A stretch of DNA of 64,000 bases, from NCBI RefSeq assembly GCF_900078305.2, contig NZ_LT546024.1, positions 18,530 to 82,529 of the forward strand, written 5' to 3'. Positions 30,055 to 41,308 of this stretch are shown here, one piece after another. The DNA is from Corynebacterium bouchesdurhonense. GTDB lineage: Bacteria; Actinomycetota; Actinomycetes; Mycobacteriales; Mycobacteriaceae. The notes under the pieces were generated by a model, which saw nothing but the letters and a program-made list of their open reading frames with translations, had not been told where the DNA came from and did no database searches. Each line of letters opens with the position of its first letter. Position 1 is the first letter of the stretch. The position numbers and the translations under genes were made by a program.

Positions 30055-31088
30055 GTATGCGCGACATCCTCGAACAGCTCAGCCCCGGCACGCCGCTCCG
30101 CGACGGCCTGGAGCGCATCCAGCGCGGCCGCGGCGGAGGCTTGATCGTCATCGGGGACGGGCCCGAGGTGAGCGAGCTTTGCGACGGCGGGCTCAGCTTC
30201 GACGTCCCCTTCTCCCCCACGATGCTCCGGGAACTGTCAAAGATGGACGGCGCCGTGGTCTTGAGCGACGACGCAACCCGCATCACCCGCGCCAACGTGC
30301 AGCTGGTGCCCTCCCCGCGCTTCCCCACCGTGGAATCCGGCACGCGCCACCGCGCCGCCGAGCGCACCGCCCTGCAGACGGGCGTGCCGGTAGTGAGCGT
30401 CTCCGCCTCCATGAACACGCTGACCCTCTACGCCGAGGGCGAGCGCCACCGCTTGGAGGAACCGGCCGTGCTGATGAGCAGGGCCAACCAGGCCCTGTCC
30501 ACCGTTGAGCGCTACCGCCAGCGCCTCGACCTAGCCAACCAGCGCCTCTTCGTGGCCGAGATGAACGACTACGCCACCGTGGGCGACGTGGTCAACGTGC
30601 TGCAGCGCCAGATGATGCTCGAGCGCGCAGCGAAGGACCTGGACCTGACCATCGTGGAGCTGGGTACCGAGGCGCGCCAGCTGATGCTGCAGCTCAGCGA
30701 GCTGGAGGGCAGCAACGCCACCAACATCGAGATGCTGGTGCGGGACTACCTCACCGCCTCCGCCGCGCCGACGGACGCCCAGGTGGAAGACGCCCTCGCC
30801 GCCCTCGAGGCCCTGCCCGACCCGGAGCTGCTCAACACCGCGGCGCTGGCGCGCCAGCTGGGGCTGCCGGCGTCGGAGGAGAACCTCATGCAGTCCCTCA
30901 CGCCGCGCGGCTACCGGGCGCTGTCGCGGGTGCCGCGCGTGCAGAAGTTCCTCATGGACCACATTGTCAACGCCTTCGGCGAGCTGCCGGCCATCCTCGC
31001 CGCCACCCCGGAGCAGCTGGCGGAGGCGGACCACGTCTCCGCGCTATGGGCCCGCCACATCAGCGAGGGCCTGCGCCGGCTCAGCTAG
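30051..31088 (+). CDS. disA: Diadenylate cyclase DisA
   Basis: Makes c-di-AMP from two ATP, 345 aa. Catalytic DGA (residues 66-68) and RHR in GTRHR (97-101) are intact. The C-terminal helix-hairpin-helix DNA-binding domain is near 290-345 (RGYRALSRVPRV). The GTG start overlaps the radA stop. DisA binds branched DNA and links DNA integrity to c-di-AMP level in relatives. The end overlaps the convergent membrane-protein gene by 8 bp. Confidence 0.96.
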   Translation: MSMRDILEQLSPGTPLRDGLERIQRGRGGGLIVIGDGPEVSELCDGGLSFDVPFSPTMLRELSKMDGAVVLSDDATRITRANVQLVPSPRFPTVESGTRHRAAERTALQTGVPVVSVSASMNTLTLYAEGERHRLEEPAVLMSRANQALSTVERYRQRLDLANQRLFVAEMNDYATVGDVVNVLQRQMMLERAAKDLDLTIVELGTEARQLMLQLSELEGSNATNIEMLVRDYLTASAAPTDAQVEDALAALEALPDPELLNTAALARQLGLPASEENLMQSLTPRGYRALSRVPRVQKFLMDHIVNAFGELPAILAATPEQLAEADHVSALWARHISEGLRRLS

Positions 31089-31776
31089 TCAGGTTGAACG
31101 GCGCCGGGTCGGAGGCGTTGTCCCCGATCACGGCGTGCAGGTAGTAGGCCCCCGCCGGCACCTGCTGGCGGTTCGCGCACTGGCCCGGCTGCGAGGAGGT
31201 GACGGACCACACCGCCTTGAACGCCTGCTCGGAGCCCGCCGGGAACACCTGCCGCCCAGTGACGATGGACGGGTAGCAATCCGTGTCCGCCCACACCCGC
31301 TTGTTGGTGGCCATCTCGTACACCTCGAAGCGCACCTGGCCGTCCTTCAAGTCCAGCTCGCAGTCCGCGTCGGTGGGGTTGGAGACGTTCATGAAGAACT
31401 CCGGCTGGCTGTTTACCGCGAAGGACGGCTGCGGCGGGACCGCTTCGATGCGCAAGTCCGAAAGCGCGCAGCTGCCCTTCTTCTCGGCGGCTACGGTCGC
31501 GGTGGTGGACGTGGTCGCGGTGCTGGACGCGGTCGCGGTGCTTGTTTCCGTGCTTGTTTCCGTGGTGGGCTCGGAGACGGTCGGCTCCGTGACCAGCTCG
31601 CTCGTCTCCTCGGTTGAGGCGGTGGAGGAGGACTCGTTCGAGCCGTCGCCGCCACCGGACTTGGCCATGGCGCTCAAACCCCAAATCACCAGCGAGGCCA
31701 CCACCAAGAGGATGACCAGCGCCGCGACGCGGCGGCGCATGTAGATCTCTTCCGGAAGGGGTCGCTGGTTGGTCAT
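31081..31776 (-). CDS. Membrane-anchored extracellular protein (Rv3587c-like)
   Basis: 231 aa. A short cytosolic end, one TM segment (about 16-36), a Ser/Thr/Glu-rich linker of about 60 residues made of TETST-type repeats, then an extracellular domain with Cys residues. The same place (between disA and the carbonic anhydrase) is taken by Rv3587c in M. tuberculosis. Function unknown. The linker DNA has internal short repeats. Confidence 0.8.
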   Translation of the reverse strand: MTNQRPLPEEIYMRRRVAALVILLVVASLVIWGLSAMAKSGGGDGSNESSSTASTEETSELVTEPTVSEPTTETSTETSTATASSTATTSTTATVAAEKKGSCALSDLRIEAVPPQPSFAVNSQPEFFMNVSNPTDADCELDLKDGQVRFEVYEMATNKRVWADTDCYPSIVTGRQVFPAGSEQAFKAVWSVTSSQPGQCANRQQVPAGAYYLHAVIGDNASDPAPFNLTS

Positions 31777-31785
31777 GCCCCCACT

Positions 31786-32370
31786 TTAGTCAGCGAAGCG
31801 CTCCCAAACGGTCTCGACGCGGCCCCCATCCAGGCGGTAGCGGGCCGCCACCACCCCGGCGCCGCGCTCCGCGATGGCGGGGACGCGTCCGATGAGCTGC
31901 TCGGCGGTGATGCGCGCGTGCGCCTCCTCCACGCCCGCCCGGTCCTGGTCGCCGGCCTCGATCACCGACGGCCCGATCTTCTCCACGAAGACGCGGGAGA
32001 GACCACCCGGCACCTCGCCCGAGCGCACGGCCCCGATGGCGGCGCCGATCGCCCCACAGGACTCGTGGGACATCACAACCACCAGCGGCACGCCGAGGGC
32101 GCTCACCGCGAAGTCCACGGAGGCCACCACCGCGTCGTCCACGCAGCCCCCGGCGGTGCGGATGGTGAAGATGTCGCCGAAGCCTGCGTCGAAAAGCAGC
32201 TCCACCGGCACCCGCGAATCGCTGCACGCGATCACCGCCGCGCGCGGGTGCTGCCCGCCTACGAGCTCGTCGAGACGCGCGCGGTCGCGGTGGGGGCCGG
32301 CCGCGGCGCCGGAGGCGAATCGTTCGTTGCCGGCGCGCAGCTCGGCCCAGACATCTCTCCCTGTGTGCAT
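31786..32370 (-). CDS. canB: Beta-carbonic anhydrase (CanB-like)
   Basis: Interconverts CO2 and bicarbonate, about 194 aa from ATG 32370 (an ATG at 32391 would add 7 residues). Zinc ligands are in ACSDSRVP (Cys, with the Asp-Arg dyad) and MSHESCGA (His and Cys). TAGGCVDD is typical of the family. It is divergent from mutY as in M. tuberculosis (Rv3588c/Rv3589c). A motif copy (32188-32197) encodes LLFDA. Confidence 0.92.
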   Translation of the reverse strand: MHTGRDVWAELRAGNERFASGAAAGPHRDRARLDELVGGQHPRAAVIACSDSRVPVELLFDAGFGDIFTIRTAGGCVDDAVVASVDFAVSALGVPLVVVMSHESCGAIGAAIGAVRSGEVPGGLSRVFVEKIGPSVIEAGDQDRAGVEEAHARITAEQLIGRVPAIAERGAGVVAARYRLDGGRVETVWERFAD

Positions 32371-32392
32371 GGCAACTATTGTGGCACTCATT
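32371..32392. promoter_or_regulatory. Very short divergent promoter region canB / mutY
   Basis: About 22 bp between the likeliest starts. The core word TATTGT (32378-32383) reads as a -10 toward mutY, and on the other strand ACAATA as a weak -10 toward canB. No ribosome site fits either start, so both messages may be leaderless. Both start codons are uncertain by 20-24 bp. Confidence 0.4.
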
Positions 32393-33238
32393 GTGATCGA
32401 CGCACGCGAAATTGTGGCCTGGTACCGCGCGAACGCCCGCGACCTGCCGTGGCGCGCCCCGGGCGTGACGCCGTGGGGCGTGCTGCTCAGCGAGGTGATG
32501 AGCCACCAGACGCAGGTCGAGCGCGTCGCGCCCGTCTGGCGGGAGTGGATCGAACGCTGGCCCACGCCGGAGGCGTTCGCGGCGGCGGGCACGGACGAGA
32601 TCCTCAGGGCGTGGGGCTCGCTGGGCTACCCGAGGCGCGCGCTGCGGTTGAAGGAGTGCGCCCAGGTGATCGTCGACAAGCATGCGGGCGAAGTGCCCAG
32701 CGAGGTCGAGCAACTGCTCGCGCTACCCGGCATCGGCGAGTACACGGCGCGGGCGGTCGCGTGCTTCGCGTACGGGCGCAACGTGGCGGTGGTGGACACC
32801 AACGTGCGCCGCGTCTACGCCCGCGCCGAGCTGGGCGAGGAGAACTTGAAACCCCGCAAGTCGGAGATCGCCGCCGTGGCCGGGATCCTGCCCGAGCGCG
32901 ACGGCCCGGTGTTCTCCGAGGGGCTGATTGAGCTGGGCGCGCTGGTGTGCCGCACCACCCCGCTGTGCGATCGGTGCCCCGTCACCGACTGCGCCTGGCG
33001 CGAGCGCGGCTACCCCAAAACCTTCGAGCGGGCGCCCGCACAGAAGTTCGCGGGCACCGACCGGCAGGTGCGCGGCAAAATCATGCGCGTGGTGCGCGAA
33101 GCGAAAGCGCCGGTGCCGCAGCGCGACATCGACGCAGTCTGGGCCGATGAAGCCCAGCGCTCCCGTGCGTTATGGAGCTTGCTTGCCGACGGCCTCCTCG
33201 AGCAAACGCCCGCCGGCTACTTCCACCTGCCCCGGTAG
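32393..33238 (+). CDS. mutY: A/G-specific adenine glycosylase MutY
   Basis: Removes A opposite 8-oxoG. 281 aa from GTG 32393 (or 289 from ATG 32369). It has the catalytic Glu in LLSEVMSHQTQVERV, the helix-hairpin-helix LPGIGEYTARAV, the catalytic Asp in VVDTNVRRVYAR and TDRQVRGK. The iron-sulfur ligands are spaced C-x5-C-x2-C-x4-C, shorter than the textbook C-x6-C-x2-C-x5-C. A motif copy (32672-32681) encodes VDKHA. The end overlaps a small convergent gene. Confidence 0.94.
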   Translation: MIDAREIVAWYRANARDLPWRAPGVTPWGVLLSEVMSHQTQVERVAPVWREWIERWPTPEAFAAAGTDEILRAWGSLGYPRRALRLKECAQVIVDKHAGEVPSEVEQLLALPGIGEYTARAVACFAYGRNVAVVDTNVRRVYARAELGEENLKPRKSEIAAVAGILPERDGPVFSEGLIELGALVCRTTPLCDRCPVTDCAWRERGYPKTFERAPAQKFAGTDRQVRGKIMRVVREAKAPVPQRDIDAVWADEAQRSRALWSLLADGLLEQTPAGYFHLPR

Positions 33239-33387
33239 GACATCCCGCCGGGGAGGTTCACCCACACCCCGCCGCGGGAGTTGAAGGTGACCGGCCCAAC
33301 CTTGGTGGACACGGACGCGCCGGTGCCCGTCTGATTGATCCAGACGTTCTTGGACACCTTGTGCTTCTTCCGGTACTGGATACCCAC
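33217..33387 (-). CDS. Small DUF4236-like protein
   Basis: 56 aa starting GTG. It begins MGIQYRKKHKVSKNVWINQ and continues with TGASVSTKVGPVTFNSRGG and VWVNLPGGMSYR. The lysine-rich start followed by Gly-rich short strands is the DUF4236 pattern. It lies 3 bp after the clpC stop and overlaps the mutY 3' end by 22 bp in the opposite direction. It is below the size most gene callers keep. Function unknown. Confidence 0.75.
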   Translation of the reverse strand: MGIQYRKKHKVSKNVWINQTGTGASVSTKVGPVTFNSRGGVWVNLPGGMSYRGRWK

Positions 33388-33390
33388 GGC

Positions 33391-35952
<2,562 letters not shown>

Positions 35953-36034
35953 GTGGCAGACCCCTTTGCATGGTTCGTTAAACGAGTTGTCCCCCACCAT
36001 AACGCGCGGGTCCCACACGACTTCCCGCCTTTTT

Positions 36035-36057
36035 GGGGCTTTGCTTGCCGACGCCCC
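36035..36057 (+). other. GC hairpin carrying a variant of the interspersed motif
   Basis: GGGGC (36035-36039) pairs with GCCCC (36053-36057) around a loop that contains GCTTGCCGAC, a one-base variant of the window-wide motif. T-runs flank both sides. It could act as a terminator on the plus strand, but no plus-strand gene is near upstream. Confidence 0.35.
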
Positions 36058-36080
36058 CTTTTACCTGCTCAAGCCCGGTG

Positions 36081-36095
36081 TTTGCTGGTAGCGAA
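36081..36095 (-). promoter_or_regulatory. Candidate ClgR operator upstream of clpC
   Basis: TTCGCTACCAGCAAA on the minus strand resembles the corynebacterial ClgR site (CGCY-N3-RGCG core; here the last G is replaced). It lies about 130 bp upstream of the clpC ATG; TATGGT at 35996-36001 could be the -10. ClgR activates clpC in C. glutamicum. Match made by eye. Confidence 0.4.
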
Positions 36096-36130
36096 CGGGC
36101 GTCGAAAAGCGAAAATGCCCCGCTTTGTGC

Positions 36131-36202
36131 TACTCTCCCTCCCAGCCCGAAAGGGCGCCACAACAGATCCTTTAAGGACCGCGCGCTGACGCGGAGAAGG
36201 AG
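36131..36202 (+). promoter_or_regulatory. pyr operon promoter and candidate PyrR-binding leader
   Basis: TACTCT (36131-36136) is a plausible -10. Downstream, GATCCTTTAAGGA (36166-36178) is followed by a small hairpin, CCGCG (36179-36183) and CGCGG (36190-36194) with loop CGCTGA, immediately before AGAAGGAG. Actinobacterial pyrR leaders have this layout, in which PyrR binding would hide the ribosome site. The exact loop differs from the best-known consensus, so the call is tentative. Confidence 0.5.
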
Positions 36203-36209
36203 CAGAATA

Positions 36210-36743
36210 ATGAGCGAACTCATGGACGCTGCGGACATCAACCGCACGCTCGACCGCATTTCGCACCAGATCATTGAGAAGACCGCGGACGCTGACCGCG
36301 TTGTCCTCCTGGGAATCCCCTCCGGCGGCGTTCCCCTGGCGAAGCGCCTCGCCGCCAAGATCGAGCAGTACGGGGGAAAGACGATTCCCTCCGGCTCTCT
36401 TGATACCACGCTTTACCGCGATGACTTGCGCGGACGCCCGCACCGCGCGCTGCAGCCCACCTCCATCCCCGACGAGGGGATCGACGGCGCCACCGTTGTG
36501 CTGGTGGACGACGTACTGTACTCCGGCCGCACCATCCGCGCCGCGCTCGACAGCCTGCGCGACCTGGGCCGCCCCGCGCGCATCCAGCTGGCGGTCCTGG
36601 TGGACCGCGGCCACCGCGAGCTGCCCATTCGGGCGGACTACGTGGGCAAGAACCTGCCCACCTCCACCGAAGAAAAGGTCACTGTCCTGCTGGAAGAGAT
36701 CGACGGCAGCGACTCGGTCATCCTCACCCGAAAGGAAGCGTAA
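36210..36743 (+). CDS. pyrR: Bifunctional pyr operon regulator / uracil phosphoribosyltransferase PyrR
   Basis: RNA-binding regulator of pyrimidine genes with UPRTase fold, 177 aa. The PRPP loop [18 protein letters not shown] (about 93-110) and [24 protein letters not shown] region (about 130-150) are conserved. ATG 36210 follows GAAGGAG. It heads pyrR-pyrB-pyrC. Confidence 0.95.
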   Translation: MSELMDAADINRTLDRISHQIIEKTADADRVVLLGIPSGGVPLAKRLAAKIEQYGGKTIPSGSLDTTLYRDDLRGRPHRALQPTSIPDEGIDGATVVLVDDVLYSGRTIRAALDSLRDLGRPARIQLAVLVDRGHRELPIRADYVGKNLPTSTEEKVTVLLEEIDGSDSVILTRKEA

Positions 36744-36748
36744 GAAGC

Positions 36749-37684
36749 GTGAAGCACCTCCTGAGCATTTCTGACCTGTCCAAGGACGAGATCGTCGCCC
36801 TGATGGATACCGCCGACCGCTTCCGCGAGTCGCTCGAGGGCCGCTCCGTGCCCCAGCTGCCCACGCTGCGCGGCCGCATGGTGTTCAACCTTTTCTACGA
36901 GAACTCCACGCGCACCCGCTCCTCCTTCGAGGCCGCGGGCAAGGCACTGTCCGCCAACATGATGAACATCGCGGCCTCCACCTCCTCGGTGAAGAAGGGC
37001 GAGTCCCTGCGCGACACGGGCCTGACGCTGAAGGCGCTGGGTGCAGACGCGATCATCATCCGCCACCCGCTCTCCGGCGCGCCCCAGCACCTGGCCGAGG
37101 TGGTCGCCCCGGGCGGCAAGGGCCCGAGCGTGATCAACGCCGGCGACGGCCGCCACCAGCACCCCACCCAGGCGCTGCTGGACGCGGTGACCATGCGCTC
37201 GCGCATCGGGGACGTGGCAGGCAAGAAGGTTGTCATCTGCGGCGACTGCCTGCACTCCCGCGTGGTGCGCTCCAACGTGGACCTGCTGTCCACCCTCGGC
37301 GCTGAGGTGGTGCTCGTGGCGCCGCCGACCCTTTTGCCCGTGGGCGTAGAGCGCTGGCCGGTGCGCACCTCCTCCGACTTCGACGCGGAGCTGCCCGACG
37401 CGGACGTGGTGATGATGCTGCGTGTGCAGGCCGAGCGCATGCTGGGCGGCTTCTTCCCGTCCAACCGCGAGTACTCCGCGCTCTACGGCATGAACGAGGA
37501 GCGCTCCGCCGCGATGAAGCCCGGCGCGATTGTCATGCACCCAGGCCCGATGCTGCGCGGCATGGAGATGGACTACGTGGTGCCGGACCAGGACAAGTCC
37601 ACCGTGCTGCAGCAGGTGACCACCGGCGTGCACGCGCGCATGGCCGTGCTCTACACCCTTCTTGCCAACGAGGATCTGGCCTAA
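36749..37684 (+). CDS. pyrB: Aspartate carbamoyltransferase catalytic subunit PyrB
   Basis: Joins carbamoyl phosphate and aspartate, 311 aa, GTG start 5 bp after pyrR. Carbamoyl-phosphate loop [11 protein letters not shown] (about 51-61), [16 protein letters not shown] (about 130) and HPGPMLRG near the C-terminus are present. It shares its substrate with the arcB/arcC genes 1.4 kb downstream. Confidence 0.96.
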   Translation: MKHLLSISDLSKDEIVALMDTADRFRESLEGRSVPQLPTLRGRMVFNLFYENSTRTRSSFEAAGKALSANMMNIAASTSSVKKGESLRDTGLTLKALGADAIIIRHPLSGAPQHLAEVVAPGGKGPSVINAGDGRHQHPTQALLDAVTMRSRIGDVAGKKVVICGDCLHSRVVRSNVDLLSTLGAEVVLVAPPTLLPVGVERWPVRTSSDFDAELPDADVVMMLRVQAERMLGGFFPSNREYSALYGMNEERSAAMKPGAIVMHPGPMLRGMEMDYVVPDQDKSTVLQQVTTGVHARMAVLYTLLANEDLA

Positions 37685-37708
37685 CCGGGCCGCGAAAGGA
37701 CGACTTCC

Positions 37709-38995
37709 ATGACTTCCCTGCTCATCACCAACGTCCGGCCCTACGGCGAGGGCGAGCCGGTTAACGTGCTGGTGGAGGACGGCGTGATCGCCTCCGTCGA
37801 CGCGGGCGCGGACGCCCAGGCGGATTCCACGCTCGACGGCAAGGGCGCGGTGCTCCTACCGGGCCTGGTAGACATGCACGTGCACCTGCGCGAGCCCGGC
37901 GGCGAGGACGCCGAGACCATCGAGACCGGCTCCCGCGCCGCCGCGCGCGGCGGGTTCACGGCGGTGTTCGCCATGGCCAACACCACCCCGGTGAATGACT
38001 CCCCGGTGATCTCCGAGGCCATTTGGCACAAGGGCCAGCAGATTGGCCTGTGCGATGTGCACCCGGTGGGCGCCATCACCAAGGGCCTCGAGGGCGAGAC
38101 CCTGACCGAGTTCGGCCTCATGGCCCGCTCCGACGCCAAGGTGCGCATGTTCTCCGACGACGGCAAGTGCGTGGACAACCCGCGCGTCATGCGCCGCGCC
38201 ATCGAGTACGCCCGCGGCACCGACGTGTTGCTGGCCCAGCACTGCGAGGAGCCGCGCCTGACCGAGGGCGCATGCGCCCACGAGGGCGAGAACGCCGGCC
38301 GCCTCGGCCTGGGTGGCTGGCCGCGCGCCGCCGAGGAGTCCATCGTGGCCCGCGACATCCTGCTCGCCCGCGACTACCACGGACGCGTCCACTTCTGCCA
38401 CGCGTCCACCGCCGGCTCCGTGGAGCTGATCGCGTGGGGCAAGCAGCAGGGCGCGGACATCACCGCCGAGGTGACCCCGCACCACCTCCTGCTTTCCGAC
38501 GACCTGCTGGAGACCTACGACGGCACCTACCGCGTCAACCCGCCGCTGCGCGAGAACTCCGATGTGGAGGCGTTGCGCAGGGCGCTTCTCGACGGCACCG
38601 TGGACGTCGTCGCCACCGACCACGCACCCCACACCCCCGAGGACAAGGCCTGCGAGTTCGAGCTCGCCCGCCCGGGCATGCTGGGCCTGGAGACCTCCCT
38701 GGCCATCATCGCCGAGATCTTTGTCAAGGGCGGCCTCGCCGACTGGCGCTGGGTGGCCAAGGTGATGTCCGAGCGCCCCGCCGAGATCACCCGCCTCGCC
38801 GACCAGGGCCGGCCCATCGCCGAGGGCGAGCCGGCCAACCTCACCCTGGTCAACGAGGACGACACGTGGGCGGTGGACGAGGCCGGCTTCGCCTCCAAGT
38901 CCAGCAACACGCCGTACCGCGGCCGCACCTTCAGCACCCGAGTCGCCGCGACGGTGCTGCGGGGCGAGGTGACGTTCGCCGGGGAGCGTCGATAA
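37709..38995 (+). CDS. pyrC: Dihydroorotase PyrC
   Basis: Type I dihydroorotase, 428 aa. Zinc ligands are in [10 protein letters not shown] (about 51-60); [15 protein letters not shown] and ATDHAPHT follow. It is followed in C. glutamicum by carAB; here it is followed by arcBC. The last codons and the stop (CGT CGA TAA) lie inside a copy of the interspersed motif (38988-38997). A second copy is at 38584-38593. Confidence 0.95.
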   Translation: MTSLLITNVRPYGEGEPVNVLVEDGVIASVDAGADAQADSTLDGKGAVLLPGLVDMHVHLREPGGEDAETIETGSRAAARGGFTAVFAMANTTPVNDSPVISEAIWHKGQQIGLCDVHPVGAITKGLEGETLTEFGLMARSDAKVRMFSDDGKCVDNPRVMRRAIEYARGTDVLLAQHCEEPRLTEGACAHEGENAGRLGLGGWPRAAEESIVARDILLARDYHGRVHFCHASTAGSVELIAWGKQQGADITAEVTPHHLLLSDDLLETYDGTYRVNPPLRENSDVEALRRALLDGTVDVVATDHAPHTPEDKACEFELARPGMLGLETSLAIIAEIFVKGGLADWRWVAKVMSERPAEITRLADQGRPIAEGEPANLTLVNEDDTWAVDEAGFASKSSNTPYRGRTFSTRVAATVLRGEVTFAGERR

Positions 38996-39111
38996 GCAAG
39001 CGGTGATAATTGTCATACGCGTTTGACATAGAACTTGCAGCCGCTCCGGCGTTACCATCGGCAGTGGACGGAATTCCCACCGCCCCTTCCCAACGCGAAA
39101 AGGAGTTTCCA

Positions 39112-40107
39112 ATGCCTGTCAGCCTCAGCGGCCGCAACTTCACCAAGCTGCTCGACTTCACCCCCGATGAGATTCGGTACCTGATCAAGCTCTCCAAAGA
39201 GTTCAAGAATCTGAAGCTCACCGGCACCCCGCACCGCTACCTCGAGGGCAAGAACATCGTCCTGCTCTTTGAGAAGACCTCCACCCGCACCCGCTGCGCC
39301 TTCGAGGTCGCCGGCATGGACCTTGGCATGGGCGTGACCTACCTGGACCCGGGCTCCTCGCAGATGGGCAAGAAGGAGTCCATCGAGGACACCGCCCGCG
39401 TGCTCGGCCGAATGTACGACGGCATCGAGTACCGCGGCTTCGCCCAGGAGATCGTCGAGGACCTGGCTGCGAACGCCGGCGTGCCGGTGTGGAACGGCCT
39501 GACCACCGAGTTCCACCCCACCCAGATGATCGCGGACATGCTCACTGTGGAGGAGAACTTCCCGCAGGGCCTCAAGGGCCTCAAGTTCGTGTTCATGGGC
39601 GACGCCCAGAACAACGTGGCCAACTCGCTCATGGTGGTCTGCGCCAAGCTGGGCCTGGACTTCGTCGCCTGCGGCCCGCAGGAGCAGATGCCCAAGGCCG
39701 AGCTGGTGGAGCAGTGCAAGGAGATCGCCGCGGAGAACGGCGGCTCCGTCACCCTGACCGAGGACGTGGACGCGGCCGCCACCGGCGCGCACGTGATCTA
39801 CACCGACATCTGGGTGTCCATGGGCGAGCCGGATGACATCTGGGAGTCCCGCATCAAGCTCCTCGAGCCCTACCGCGTGACCAAGGACGTCATGGCCAAG
39901 GCCGCCGACGACGCCATCTTCATGCACTGCCTGCCCTCCTTCCACGACACGAAGACCACCATCGGCGCCGACATCGCCGAGAAGTTCGGCGTGTCCGAGA
40001 TGGAGGTCTCCGACGAGGTCTTCGAGTCCGCGCAGTCCAAGGTCTTCGACGAGGCCGAGAACCGCATGCACACCATCAAGGCCGTCATGTACGCCACCCT
40101 CAGCTAG
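39112..40107 (+). CDS. arcB: Catabolic ornithine carbamoyltransferase ArcB
   Basis: 331 aa, ATG preceded by AAGGAG. Carbamoyl-phosphate loop [13 protein letters not shown] (about 56-68), [22 protein letters not shown] (about 270) and the long C-terminus [12 protein letters not shown] mark the long catabolic type. It splits citrulline with phosphate into ornithine and carbamoyl phosphate, or the reverse. The carbamate kinase gene 11 bp downstream supports the catabolic direction. The 116-bp gap upstream holds no promoter I can call with confidence. Confidence 0.9.
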   Translation: MPVSLSGRNFTKLLDFTPDEIRYLIKLSKEFKNLKLTGTPHRYLEGKNIVLLFEKTSTRTRCAFEVAGMDLGMGVTYLDPGSSQMGKKESIEDTARVLGRMYDGIEYRGFAQEIVEDLAANAGVPVWNGLTTEFHPTQMIADMLTVEENFPQGLKGLKFVFMGDAQNNVANSLMVVCAKLGLDFVACGPQEQMPKAELVEQCKEIAAENGGSVTLTEDVDAAATGAHVIYTDIWVSMGEPDDIWESRIKLLEPYRVTKDVMAKAADDAIFMHCLPSFHDTKTTIGADIAEKFGVSEMEVSDEVFESAQSKVFDEAENRMHTIKAVMYATLS

Positions 40108-40118
40108 GAGAATCAAAC

Positions 40119-41054
40119 ATGGGACACCGTTTGGTAGTCGCCCTCGGCGGGAACGCCTTGGGCAACTCGCCCCAGGAGCAGCTTGAGCTGATCCAGGGCA
40201 CCGCCACCGCGCTGGTCGACCTCATCGAAGGCGGCCACGAGGTGATCATCACCCACGGCAACGGCCCTCAGGTGGGCATGATCAAGGTTGCCACCGACAA
40301 CTCTGCCGAGAAGGTCGGCGGCACGCCGGAGATCCCGTTCCCCGAGTGCTCCGCCATGAGCCAGGGATACATCGGCTACCACCTGCAGCAGGCGCTGGAG
40401 AACGAGCTGCGCAAGCGGGACATTGCCAAGCCCGTGGCGTCGCTGATCACCCAGACGCTGGTTGAGGCCGATGACCCGGCCTTCAACAACCCGAACAAGC
40501 CCGTCGGCTCCTTCTACTCCGAGGAGGAGGCGAAGCGCCTCATGGAGGAGACCGGCGAGACGTACGTGGAGGACTCCGGCCGCGGCTGGCGCTGGGTTGT
40601 GGCGTCGCCGCAGCCGACGGAGATCGTCGAGGGCGAGGCCATCACCTCGCTCGTCAACGCCGGCGCAGTGGTCATCTCCACCGGCGGCGGCGGCATCCCC
40701 GTGGTCCGCCGCGATGGCGGCTTTGAGGGCGTGCCCGCCGTGATTGACAAGGACCGCTCCGCCGCGATCATGGCTGACCAGGTTGGCGCGAGCCACCTGA
40801 TCATCCTCACGGCCGTGGCGAACGTGGCAGTCAACTTCAACACGCCCGAGCAGCGCGACCTGACCGAGATCACCGTCGACGAGGCCAAGCAGCACATGGC
40901 GGACGGCCAGTTCGCCCCCGGCTCCATGCTGCCCAAGGTGGAGGCGTGCGTCTCCTACGTCGAGGGCGGCGCCGGGCGCACCGCCATCATCACCTCGCTG
41001 GAGAACGCCGGCGAGGCCCTGAACGGCACCGTGGGTACCTCCATCAAGAGCTAA
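40119..41054 (+). CDS. arcC: Carbamate kinase ArcC
   Basis: Makes ATP from carbamoyl phosphate and ADP, 311 aa. The amino-acid-kinase start LVVALGGNALGN, HGNGPQVGM (about 47), and GGGGIPVV (about 190) are conserved. ATG follows AGGAG. It ends at a strong terminator. No arginine deiminase or ArcD gene is adjacent, so the pathway here is incomplete unless they lie elsewhere. Confidence 0.94.
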   Translation: MGHRLVVALGGNALGNSPQEQLELIQGTATALVDLIEGGHEVIITHGNGPQVGMIKVATDNSAEKVGGTPEIPFPECSAMSQGYIGYHLQQALENELRKRDIAKPVASLITQTLVEADDPAFNNPNKPVGSFYSEEEAKRLMEETGETYVEDSGRGWRWVVASPQPTEIVEGEAITSLVNAGAVVISTGGGGIPVVRRDGGFEGVPAVIDKDRSAAIMADQVGASHLIILTAVANVAVNFNTPEQRDLTEITVDEAKQHMADGQFAPGSMLPKVEACVSYVEGGAGRTAIITSLENAGEALNGTVGTSIKS

Positions 41055-41072
41055 GCCCACTCGCCCGATCAC

Positions 41073-41109
41073 GGGGCGCGGAACCTTCCCCGGTTCCGCG
41101 CCCCTTTTT
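41073..41109 (+). terminator. Rho-independent terminator after arcC
   Basis: Perfect 13-bp stem GGGGCGCGGAACC / GGTTCCGCGCCCC (41073-41085 and 41092-41104), 6-nt loop, then TTTTT. It closes the arcB-arcC transcript. Confidence 0.96.
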
Positions 41110-41260
41110 GGCGTTCCGAATAGTTGGTACGCACCCACTTGTCCGCAATGCGGAGGTTTGGGGTGCGGTCGGGGCGTCGACAAGCAGTGCTCAAACACGC
41201 GAAAAACACGCACGAAAAAAGTGCCATTTCCGCTGGTAACAGGCGTGTGGGAAGCGTTTC

Positions 41261-41266
41261 TATAAT
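41261..41266 (+). promoter_or_regulatory. -10 box TATAAT of the second HNH gene
   Basis: A perfect TATAAT, followed by GTCTCGTATCG and then CGAAACGGGGGAC just before the ATG. The order of words copies that of the first HNH gene at 26641. No good -35 is visible. The 200 bp before the ATG are AT-richer than the surroundings and include a motif copy at 41176-41185. Confidence 0.65.
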
Positions 41267-41308
41267 GTCTCGTATCGCAACAAACAACGACGCGAAACGG
41301 GGGACATA

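Noticed and set aside
36035..36062. Terminator with T-run upstream of pyrR
   Set aside because: Stem of only 5 bp and no plus-strand gene ends nearby; kept only as a hairpin with a motif variant.
39010..39111. Upstream extension of arcB to an ATG at 39010
   Set aside because: The ATG at 39112 has an AAGGAG site and begins the conserved protein; the extension has no likeness to the family.
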